In this document: piece after piece, positions 46,447 through 55,000 of the stretch
Layout of the letters: each line of letters opens with the position of its first letter
Numbering within the stretch: position 1 is the first letter of the stretch
Source of the DNA: Streptomyces bicolor
GTDB taxonomy: Bacteria; Actinomycetota; Actinomycetes; Streptomycetales; Streptomycetaceae
Reading direction: 5' to 3'
Length of the DNA stretch: 64,000 nt
Assembly: GCF_000719285.1 (NCBI RefSeq)
Contig: NZ_JOFS01000039.1
Location: 4,787-68,786 of the forward strand
Made by a program: the position numbers and the translations under genes
The notes under the pieces: generated by a model
Databases searched by the model: none
Seen by the model: only the letters and a program-made list of their open reading frames with translations
Told to the model about the DNA's origin: nothing

Positions 46447-47709
46447 TCACCAGGTGACGGGCAGCCGGTCCACGCCATGGGCGAGCGCGTGCACCCGGAA
46501 CGGGACCGTGGCCGCGGGCTCGGCGAGCCGCAGCCCCGGGAAGCGCCCGAACAGGGCCGGATAGCAGACGCCGAGCAGCATGCGGGCGAGGGGCGCGCCC
46601 AGGCAGTGGTGGATGCCGTGCCCGAAGGTGACGTGGGAGGCGGGCTCCCGGGTGATGTCGAAGCGGTCGGGCTCGGACAGCAGGGCGGGATCCCGGTTGG
46701 CCATCGGCAGCGAGCACAGGACGTACTCGCCCTCCTTGATGAGTTGTCCTCCGACGGTGACGTCTGTGAGGGCGATCCGGGGAGTCGGCGCGTGCGGCAC
46801 CGTGAGGTGGCGGAGCAGTTCGTCGACCGCGCCATCCACAGCGCCGGGGTCGTCGCGTACGGCCGCCAGTTGGTCGGGGTGTTCGAGGAGCAGCAGCGTG
46901 CCGAGGCCCAGCATGCCGGAGAGGTTGTCGAGGCTCGCCAGCACCAGCAGGACGCACACGCCCCGCAGTTCCTTGTCGGTGATCTCGTCGCCGTGCTCGC
47001 GCACCAGCATGCCGAGGAAGCCGTCGTCGGGGTCGCGGCGCTGCCGTTCCACCATCGCGGCGATGTACCGGGACAGGAGTTCCCCCACCGCTGCCCGCCG
47101 GCCGCGTCCCTGGCCGGCGGCGAGGAAGCCATGGGCGCGGCGCAGGAACTCGTCGCGGTCGTCGCGGGGCACCCCGATGAGCTCGCAGAGCACGGCGCCG
47201 GGCACGGGCAGCGCGAACGCCGGCACCAGGTCGGCGGGCGGGCCGGCCGCCGCGAGGGCGTCGAGGCGTTCGCCGACGATCGTGTCGATGCACGGCCGGA
47301 GCCTGCGGATGCGGCGGAGGGTGAACTCGGGGGTGAGGAGGTGCCGCAGCCGGGTGTGCTCGGGTGGGTCGTAGTCCATGAGCTGGCCCACCATCGGGTC
47401 GGGCCGGACCCCGGCGGCGCGGCCGGTCGCGGTCCTCGACCCGAAGCGGCGGCGGGTGGAGAAGCGCACGTGGTCGGCGAGGACCTGACGGACCTCGGCG
47501 TAGCCGGTGACCAGCCAGACGGACCTGCCGTCGGTGCCCGGCCCGACCTCGACCCTGGTGACCGGGCCGTGGGCGGCGAGCTCGCGCAGGGCGGTCGCCG
47601 GGGCGTATCGGTCGCGGCGTGCGTAGACGAGCTGGGGTTCGGTGGCGCCGCGGCCGGCCGCCCGGGACGCGGCCGGTGTCTCCGCGCGGGGTGTGGCTGC
47701 CTGGGACAT
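46447..47709 (-). CDS. Cytochrome P450, Oxy-like (first of two)
   Basis: 420 residues from ATG 47709, which has a strong GGAGGAG site. Heme loop 'FGHGIHHCLGAPLARM'; ExxR in 'VDELLRHL' and 'APTPRIA'. The I helix reads 'LASLDNLSG', with Asn where most P450s have the O2-activating Thr. 'GVPRDDRDEF' contains the PRDD sequence found in glycopeptide Oxy enzymes, where it contacts the X domain. It is therefore a candidate aryl cross-linking enzyme. The extreme C-terminus 'LPVTW' is shared with the next P450. Confidence 0.9.
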   Translation of the reverse strand: MSQAATPRAETPAASRAAGRGATEPQLVYARRDRYAPATALRELAAHGPVTRVEVGPGTDGRSVWLVTGYAEVRQVLADHVRFSTRRRFGSRTATGRAAGVRPDPMVGQLMDYDPPEHTRLRHLLTPEFTLRRIRRLRPCIDTIVGERLDALAAAGPPADLVPAFALPVPGAVLCELIGVPRDDRDEFLRRAHGFLAAGQGRGRRAAVGELLSRYIAAMVERQRRDPDDGFLGMLVREHGDEITDKELRGVCVLLVLASLDNLSGMLGLGTLLLLEHPDQLAAVRDDPGAVDGAVDELLRHLTVPHAPTPRIALTDVTVGGQLIKEGEYVLCSLPMANRDPALLSEPDRFDITREPASHVTFGHGIHHCLGAPLARMLLGVCYPALFGRFPGLRLAEPAATVPFRVHALAHGVDRLPVTW

Positions 47710-47732
47710 GGCTCCTCCTGCCAGGTGACGGG

Positions 47733-48902
47733 CTACCAGGTGACGGGCAGTGTTTCCACGCCGTACGGGGCCTGCGGCCGGAACTGGATCTCCGCCGCAG
47801 GTGCGGCGAGCCGCAGCTCGGGGAAGCGGCGCAGCACCGCCGGGTAGGCGCTGCGCAGTTCCATGCGGACGAGGGACGCGCCGATGCAATAGTGGATGCC
47901 GTGGCCGAGCGCCACGTGGGTGGTGGCGTCCCGGGTGATGTCGAGGCCGTCCGAGGTGCCCTCCGGGGTGCCGCGGTTGGCGGCGATCAGTGAACAGGCG
48001 ACCCGGTCACCTGCCTTGATCACCTGTCCGCCGAGCGTGACGTCCTCGCGTGCGATCCGGGGGCTGGCGGTCGGGATCACGGAGAGGTAGCGGATGAGCT
48101 CCTCCACCGCGCGGTCGGTCAACTCCGGTCGGGCGCGCAGCAGTTCGAGTTGTGCCGGGTGTTCCAGGAGGGTGAGGACGCCGAGGCCCAGCATCGCCGC
48201 CACGTTCTCGACGCCCGAGCCCATGACGAACGCGCCGAGACCGAGGAGCTCCTCGTCGCTGACCTCCGCGCCGTGCTCGCGCACCACCCTGCCGAGGAGG
48301 TCGTCGCCGGGTTCGCGGCGTTTGCGCGCCACGAGCCGGCCCATGTACGCGAGGTAGGCGCCACCCGCGGTCACCTGCGTGCGCCGGCCCCGGAACGCCG
48401 GGCGGCCCACCTTGAGCAGCCGGGCCAGCTCGTCGCGGTCGTCGCGCGGTACGCCGAACAGCTCGCACATCACCATGCCCGGGACGGACCAGGCGACGTG
48501 GCGCATGAAGTCGGCGGGCCGTCCGGCCTTCTCCAGGGAGTCCAGACAGTCCTCGACGATCCGGTCGACGGCCGGTTCCAGGCCCCGCATCCGCCGGACG
48601 GTGAACTCGGGTGCGAGCAGTTGCCGCAGCCGGGTGTGCTCGGGCGGGTCGTACTGCACGAGGTTGCCCACCTGGGCGGGCCGCCCGCTGTCGCCGGGCA
48701 GCTGGGTGCTGAACCGTTCCGTGTCGCCCAGGACCGCGCGCACCTCGTCGTGCCCGGTGACGAGCCAGCCGGTGTCGGCCGACGGGTCCTCCGTCAGGCC
48801 GGTCCGGGTCAGCGGTGCCGTGGCGCTCAGCCGGGTGAGTTCGGGCAGGGGGTCGAGACGGTCGCGCCGGTTGTGCATCGAGAGGTCCGTCGGCCGCGCC
48901 AT
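47733..48902 (-). CDS. Cytochrome P450, Oxy-like (second of two)
   Basis: 389 residues. Heme loop 'LGHGIHYCIGASLVRM'; I helix 'MGSGVENVAAM', again Asn in place of Thr; PRDD in 'FGVPRDDRDEL'; substrate-side 'YDPPEHTRLRQLL'. Overall it is a paralogue of the other P450 and ends in the same 'LPVTW'. Two Oxy-like P450s are what complestatin-type clusters use to form two aryl or biaryl links on the carrier-bound peptide. It lies 13 bases after the halogenase. Confidence 0.9.
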   Translation of the reverse strand: MARPTDLSMHNRRDRLDPLPELTRLSATAPLTRTGLTEDPSADTGWLVTGHDEVRAVLGDTERFSTQLPGDSGRPAQVGNLVQYDPPEHTRLRQLLAPEFTVRRMRGLEPAVDRIVEDCLDSLEKAGRPADFMRHVAWSVPGMVMCELFGVPRDDRDELARLLKVGRPAFRGRRTQVTAGGAYLAYMGRLVARKRREPGDDLLGRVVREHGAEVSDEELLGLGAFVMGSGVENVAAMLGLGVLTLLEHPAQLELLRARPELTDRAVEELIRYLSVIPTASPRIAREDVTLGGQVIKAGDRVACSLIAANRGTPEGTSDGLDITRDATTHVALGHGIHYCIGASLVRMELRSAYPAVLRRFPELRLAAPAAEIQFRPQAPYGVETLPVTW

Positions 48903-48915
48903 GCGCGTGTCCCCC

Positions 48916-50439
48916 TCACTCGCCCGCGCCGTCGGCGGTGCGCGCGGCCCGGCTCGTCTCCTGCCAGAACATGCCGTCCGCGGACGGCACCAGACCCCCG
49001 CTGAACAGGGGCGCCTCCGGTTCGGCGTCGGCGCCGAGGAGCGCGCGCATCTGGACCTGGCCGCCCTCCTGCATCACCTCGCGCACGACCGACGACTTCA
49101 TCAGCGGCACCATGCTGTCGTCGGCGTCCCCGGCGAGCGTGCCGACCGCGTCGGCGAACTCCGCGGAGCCCGCCGCGAGGCGCTTGGCGACGACGTCGGC
49201 GTCGGTGAGGACCTGGTCGCCCGAGGAGACCCCGCCGATGAGTTCGACGAAGGACTGCAGCTCGGGCCGGTCGGTCCGGGTGACCTTCTTGGCCTGCCAG
49301 AAGTAGGAGTCCTCGTCGTGGTGCATCTCGTAGAAGGAGAGCAGGAACTCGTAGAAGACGCCGTACTCACGCCGGTAGCGGGCCTCGAACTCCCGCATCG
49401 CCCGGGGCTCGTCGACAAGTCCGGCGAGCACGCTGTTGATGGAGCGGGCCGCGAGGAGCGCGCTGTACGTGGCGAGGTGGACGCCGGAGGAGAACACCGG
49501 GTCGACGAAGCAGGCGGCGTCGCCGACCAGCACCATGCCGGGGCGGGAGAACGTGGTGTGGTGGTACGAGTAGTCCTTGCGGACCCGGAGTTCGCCGTAC
49601 GGGCCGCTCGTCACGCGCCGGGCGTCCGCGAGGTACTCGCCGATGAGGGGGCATTCGTCGACCAGGGCCATGAGCGCCTTGTGCCGGTCGCCCTGGATCT
49701 TGTCCGCCATCTCGCGCCGTACGACCGCGCCGACGCTGGTCAGGGTGTCGCTGAGCGGGATGTACCAGAACCAGCCGCTCGGGAACGCGACGGACAGGAT
49801 GTTGCCCGAGTTGGGTTCGGGCAGTCGCTTGCCGCCCTCGAAGTAGCCGTACAGGGCGAGGCTGCGGAAGAACTCGGAGTACTCGCGCGTGCCGCCCACC
49901 CGCTGGTACACCCGGCTCTTGTTGCCGGAGGCGTCCACGACGAACGAGGCGAGGGCCCGGCGTTCGGCTCCGCCGGCGTCGGTGTACCGCACGCCGCGGA
50001 CCCGCTCGTCGTCGGCGACGACGTCGACGACGGCGCAGCCCTCGCGAACGTCGGCGCCCACCCGGCGGGCGTTGTTCAGCAGGATCTCGTCGAAGCGGGA
50101 CCGCTCCACCTGGTACGCGTAGGACGTCGGTCCGGACATGCGCGGGGAGACGGAGAAGGAGAACGTCCACGGCTCCGGGTTGGCGCCCCAGCGGAAGGTG
50201 CCGCCGCGCTTGCGCGGGAAGCCCGCCTTGGCGAGCTCCTCCGCGACCCCGGTCATCCGGCACACGCCGTGCACGGTGGACGGCAGGAGGGACTCGCCGA
50301 TCTGGTGGCGGGGGAAGAACTCCTTCTCCAGGACCAGTACTCGGTGTCCCTGCATGGCCACGAGTGCGGCCAGGGTCGATCCGGCGGGTCCTCCGCCCAC
50401 GACCACGACGTCGAATTCCTCGGATTCCGCCAAGGTCAT
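48916..50439 (-). CDS. FAD-dependent halogenase (phenol type)
   Basis: 507 residues. FAD loop 'VVVGGGPAGSTLAALVA', halogenase hallmark 'WFWYIPL' (WxWxIP), and 'GDAACFVDPVFSSGVHLA'. It matches the class that chlorinates Hpg or Tyr rings on carrier proteins in glycopeptide clusters, with a C-terminal extension of about 140 residues typical for that class. It would install Cl on aromatic residues of the peptide. A free FADH2 reductase is not in the window. It overlaps the antiporter stop by 4 bases. Confidence 0.93.
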   Translation of the reverse strand: MTLAESEEFDVVVVGGGPAGSTLAALVAMQGHRVLVLEKEFFPRHQIGESLLPSTVHGVCRMTGVAEELAKAGFPRKRGGTFRWGANPEPWTFSFSVSPRMSGPTSYAYQVERSRFDEILLNNARRVGADVREGCAVVDVVADDERVRGVRYTDAGGAERRALASFVVDASGNKSRVYQRVGGTREYSEFFRSLALYGYFEGGKRLPEPNSGNILSVAFPSGWFWYIPLSDTLTSVGAVVRREMADKIQGDRHKALMALVDECPLIGEYLADARRVTSGPYGELRVRKDYSYHHTTFSRPGMVLVGDAACFVDPVFSSGVHLATYSALLAARSINSVLAGLVDEPRAMREFEARYRREYGVFYEFLLSFYEMHHDEDSYFWQAKKVTRTDRPELQSFVELIGGVSSGDQVLTDADVVAKRLAAGSAEFADAVGTLAGDADDSMVPLMKSSVVREVMQEGGQVQMRALLGADAEPEAPLFSGGLVPSADGMFWQETSRAARTADGAGE

Positions 50440-51791
50440 CCCCCTTCAGGTTTGTTCGCGTTTTCACGCACCGGGGAATCGTCCCGCCCGGCCGTGGAAT
50501 TCCGACTTCTTGAATGAGTTTCGTAATTACCGCGTTCGACCGTCAAGCGTGTCCATTTCCCTTGGGACCGCTCGACGAGTGAGATCAGCGGCCCCGTCAG
50601 GAACGTGGTCACCAGCGCCATCAGTACGAGGATGGTGAAGAGTTCGTCGCCGATGATCCCGGCGTCCAGGGCGACGTTGAGGACGATCAGTTCCGTCAGG
50701 CCGCGGGTGTTCACGAGCGCGGCGACGAGCGCCGACTCGTGCCGGTCCATGCCGCTGACACGTGCCGCGCCGTAGGCGGGCAGGAGTTTGCCGAGGATGG
50801 CCACGGCGAGGACGAGGGCCAGCAGCCCGGCGCCGCCGCCGTCGACGGAGCCGATGTCGAAGGACAGGCCCGTCGTCACGAAGAACAGCGGCAGCAGCAG
50901 GCCGGCGCTCTCCTCCATGGGCCTGAGCACGTCGGCGTCCGGCACGCCGTTCCTGCGGGGCATGGCGATGCCGGCGAGCAGGCCGCCGAAGACGGCGTGC
51001 AGGCCGAGTTCCGCGGTGACCCAGCCGCTGCCGAGGGCGAGGGCCAGGGCGAGGGTGCGCTGGTTGGCCTGCAGCGCGCCCGACCGTTTCAGCCACCGTG
51101 CCAGCAGTGGCCGTACGACAAGGAACAGGACCGCCACGAACACCGCGCTGAGCAGCAGGGTCATCGGCCAGGCGGGCCCGGTCGCGTGCCCGGTGCCGAC
51201 CAGCGCGACGGCCAGCACCAGCCAGGCCACCACGTCCATGAGCCCGGCGGCCGCGGTGGCCACGCTGCCCGCCGGGGTGCCCGCCAGTCCGCGCTCACGG
51301 ACGATGGCGGCGAGGACGGGCAGCGCGGTGACGGACAGGGCGACCGCCATGAACATCCAGAACGGCCGGCCGGCCGCGCCGTCGCCGCCGTCCGGCCGGA
51401 CCGCGGCGAACACCCCGGGGAAGCCTCCCGCGAGGCCCGCCCCGAGGCTCGCCGGGACCAGGAACGCGCACAGCGCCACTGTCGTCGAGGCTCTGCCGCC
51501 CCGGCGCAGCTGCCGTGGGTCCATCTCGTACCCCACGACGAACATGAAGAGCACGACGGCGACCTGGGACAGCACCGTGAGGAACGGCAGGACCTCTTCC
51601 GGGAAGAGACGGTCCGTCGGGTTGCCGGGCAGCCGCCCGAGCAGGGTGGGCCCGAGCGCGATCCCGGCGATGATCTGCCCGATGACCTCGGGCTGACCGC
51701 AGCGCCGGGCCAGGCCGCCGAGGAGCCGTGAGGCGACGACGATGACGGCGACGTCGCCGATGGCGACGGCCGCGATGGACTCGGTGTCCAT
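50436..51791 (-). CDS. CPA2-type cation/H+ antiporter
   Basis: 451 residues with about 12 membrane segments, starting 'VAVIVVASRLLGGLARRCGQPEVIGQIIAGI', as in KefB/NapA-type exchangers, and 'VVLFMFVVGYEMDP'. Antiporters of this family sit beside the halogenase and oxy genes in glycopeptide and complestatin clusters; their purpose there is not settled (export coupling or ion balance). Confidence 0.9.
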   Translation of the reverse strand: MDTESIAAVAIGDVAVIVVASRLLGGLARRCGQPEVIGQIIAGIALGPTLLGRLPGNPTDRLFPEEVLPFLTVLSQVAVVLFMFVVGYEMDPRQLRRGGRASTTVALCAFLVPASLGAGLAGGFPGVFAAVRPDGGDGAAGRPFWMFMAVALSVTALPVLAAIVRERGLAGTPAGSVATAAAGLMDVVAWLVLAVALVGTGHATGPAWPMTLLLSAVFVAVLFLVVRPLLARWLKRSGALQANQRTLALALALGSGWVTAELGLHAVFGGLLAGIAMPRRNGVPDADVLRPMEESAGLLLPLFFVTTGLSFDIGSVDGGGAGLLALVLAVAILGKLLPAYGAARVSGMDRHESALVAALVNTRGLTELIVLNVALDAGIIGDELFTILVLMALVTTFLTGPLISLVERSQGKWTRLTVERGNYETHSRSRNSTAGRDDSPVRENANKPEGG

Positions 51792-51797
51792 CCGCGC

Positions 51798-52004
51798 TCA
51801 GCGCATTTCCTCTACCAGGCTCTTGGGTCGCATGTCCGTCCAGTTCTCCTCGATGAAGGTGAGGCATTCCTGGCGGGTGGCCTCACCGTGCGCGACGGTC
51901 CATCCCTCGGGTATTTCCGCGAAATTCGGCCAGAGCGAGTATTGGCCTTCGTCATTCACCAGGACCATGAAGGTGCCGTTCTCGTTGTCGAAGGGATTGG
52001 TCAT
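51798..52004 (-). CDS. MbtH-like protein
   Basis: 68 residues with the invariant family pattern: 'NPFDNENGTF', 'EGQYSLWPNFAEIPEGW' and 'NWTDMRPKSL'. MbtH proteins bind and activate adenylation domains, especially those for Tyr and Hpg. The ATG at 52004 is 4 bases after the NRPS stop, so it is coupled to it. Confidence 0.96.
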   Translation of the reverse strand: MTNPFDNENGTFMVLVNDEGQYSLWPNFAEIPEGWTVAHGEATRQECLTFIEENWTDMRPKSLVEEMR

Positions 52005-52008
52005 CTCT

Positions 52009-55000
52009 TCAGTCCTTCCTGAGTTTTTCCGCGACAATGCGCATGATCTGCGCCAAGGGTCCGGGCTGGAGCATGTCGTAGTGGTTGACGGCGATCTCGT
52101 GCGACTCGATCTCCCCGCCGACGTAGGGCTGCCAGACGGCGACCGCTTCCGTCGTCGGCAGATCGGCGGGGCGGTCCTCGGTGGCGACGAAGAGCAGCAG
52201 GTCGCCGCCGAAGGTCCGCGGGGTGTGGTGGGGTGTGAAGCCGGCCATGTTGCGCAGGACCTTCTCCAGGTTGGCCAGGGACTGCTCGCTCAGGCCGGTG
52301 GAGCGGTAGAGGTCGGCGATGCCGCCCTCGTCCTGCCGCAGCACGGCGTAGCCGTCCGCCGCTCCGTCCTCCTCGCCGCGCATCCGGGACTGGGCAGAGC
52401 TGCTGGGGTAGGCGTCGAGCAGCGCGAGCAGCGCGACCTGTTCGCCGAGTTCCTCAAGGCGGGCCGCCACGGCCTGGGCGAGGGTGCCGCCGATGGACCA
52501 GCCGAGCAGGTGGTAGGGGCCGGAGGGCTGCGCGGCTCGGATCTCGTCCGCGTAGTCGGCGGCCATCTCCTCGATGCTGCCGGGCAGTGAATCGGGGCGG
52601 GCCAGGCCGCGTGCCTGGATGCCGAACACGGGCACGTCCGCCGGAAGATACGGGAGCACGGCGGCGTATCCCCAGCTCAGGCCCATGCCGGGATGGATGC
52701 AGAACAGGGGCGGGCGGCTGCCATCGGGGCGCAGCGGCAGCAGCACGTTGAGGTCGCCGCCTGTCTTGCCGGTACGGCGGCCCGCACGTCCGCGTCGTGT
52801 GGCGGGGTCGGTGCCGGCCCGCACGGTGAGCCCGCCCGTCGCGTCCCGTCGCGCCCGCTGCCCGGTGCGGAACATCCGCTCGCCCGCCGGGCCGAAGGAG
52901 CAGGCCACGAACCGCTCGCCGGTGGTGCCGGGGCGGCCGAGGTAGCCGCGGGCGAGGGAGGCGCCCGCCAGGTACAGGTCGCCGAGGGCGCCCGGGGGCA
53001 CCGGCCGCAGGAAGTCGTCCAGCACATACGCGCGGGTGTTCGCCACCTGCCGTCCCGCGGGCGCCTGTTCGCCGGTCGTGTCCGTCCCTGTGCCCTCGTC
53101 GTGCTCCAGCCAGAGGCCGCCCATCTCCGCGGCACCGTGCCCGGCGCCGGGTGGTGTCGCCTGTGCCGGCCCCAGGGTCACCTGGCCTCCCGCGCAGAGC
53201 GTCGCGAGCAACGGGGTCAGGAGGTCCGCGGCCGGGGCGCGGCTGTCCAGCCGCAGCGGTTCCTCGCTCTGCGCGGTACGCGCACGGTGTGCCAACTGGT
53301 TGACCAGCGCACGGTGGGAGAGGACCGCCGCGACGCCGGGGTGTGTCGCGCTGTCGAGCAGCACGGCGGGGTGGCCGGGGCGCGGCAGTTGCTCGCCCGA
53401 CCCTCCGGGCTCCTGCCGGCTCGCCTGCGCGGCAGGGGCTTCGGGCCGGTCCGGAGCGGGCTCCGTGTCCGTCACCGGGTCGTCCAGGAGGACGACGGGG
53501 ACGCCGGTGTCGGCCGGTACGGGGCCGGCGGCGTCGCACAGCAGGGCGGCGGGCGGGTTCCGGTCCTCGTCCTCCCATGGCCGGGACGGGTCGGCGAAGC
53601 GGCAGGCGGCTCCCGACTTCAGGACCCCGAGCAGCGCGATCACCAGCATGAGGGTGGGTGGCAGCGCCACGACGACGACGCGCTCGGGTCCCGCGCCGGC
53701 CGCCACGAGACGCCGGGCCACGTCGTCGGAGAGGGCGTCCAGCGTCTCGTACGTCATGGACGCCTCGTACATGCCGGGGATCCGCTGGTCGAGGACGGCC
53801 ACGGCGGCCGGAGTTCGTGCGGCCTGCGCGGCGAAGAGGTCCACCGCGGTGGCGTCGGGGAGCGGGGCCGCGGTGGCGTTGCCGAGGTCCACGGCCTGTC
53901 GGCGCTCGTCTTCGTCCAGGAAGACGTCCAGTGCGCTCAGCCGCAACTCCGGGTCTGCGCAGGCGTGTTCCAGGATGCGGGTGAGCCGGTGCGCGAACGC
54001 CGTGACGGTGGGTTCGTCGAACAGGTCGACGGCGTAGCGGATCCGGCCGTCGATGCCGCCGAGGTCGCCGTCGGACAGATAGCGTTCGGCGAGGTCGAGC
54101 GAGAGGTCGGTTTCGCCGGCCCGTGGGCCCGTCTCCAATCGGGTGGTGCGCAGGCCGGGCAGTTCCCAGGGCTGCCACGCGTCGGCGATGTCGTCGCGGA
54201 CGTCGAGCATGACCTGGAAGACCGGGTGGCGGGCGAGCGAGGGCGGCAGGTCGAGCACGTCCACCAGCCGCTCGAACGGCACGTCCCGGTGCGCGGCGGC
54301 CTCCTGGTACGTCTCCCGGGCCCGGGCGAGCAGGTCCGTGAAGGTCGGATCGCCGGAGGCGTCGCCGCGCAGGGCGAGGGGGCCGGCGAAGGGGCCCACC
54401 ACTCCTTCGAGGGCCGGGTCGTCGCGGCGCGGGATCAGCGTGCCGACGGTGATGTCGTCGCCGGCGCCGAGCCTGGCGAGCAGGGCCACGAGCGCGCCGT
54501 GCACCACGGTGAACGGTGTCGTGTCGGCGGATTCGGCCAGGTCGGCGATGCTGGCGTGCAGTGCGGCGTCGAGGCGCAGCGGGACGGCTCCCGTCCGGTG
54601 GGAGGCGATCTGCGGGCGTGGCCGGTCGGCGGGCAGCGCGAGTTCGGCGTCGATGCCCGCGAGGGTGTCCTTCCAGTAGTCGAGCTGGTCGCCCGCGAGG
54701 CTCTCCCTGGCCTGTTCGCCCTGGAGCAGATCCCGCTCCCAGCGGGCGTAGTCGGCGAACTGCACAGGCAGCGGGGCCCGTTCGGGTACCCGGCCTTCGC
54801 GGCGGGCGGCGTAGGCGGTGGCCAGGTCGCGCAGCAGGACGTCCACGGAGGCCTCGTCGGCGGCGATCCGGTGCACGACCAGGAGCAGCACATGGTCGGT
54901 GTCGGACAGGGCGAGCAGGTGCCGGGTCCAGGGGATGTGGCGGGCGAGGTCGAAGGGGCGGCGGGCGCGATCGGCGAGGACGTCGGCCAGCCTTTGTTCA

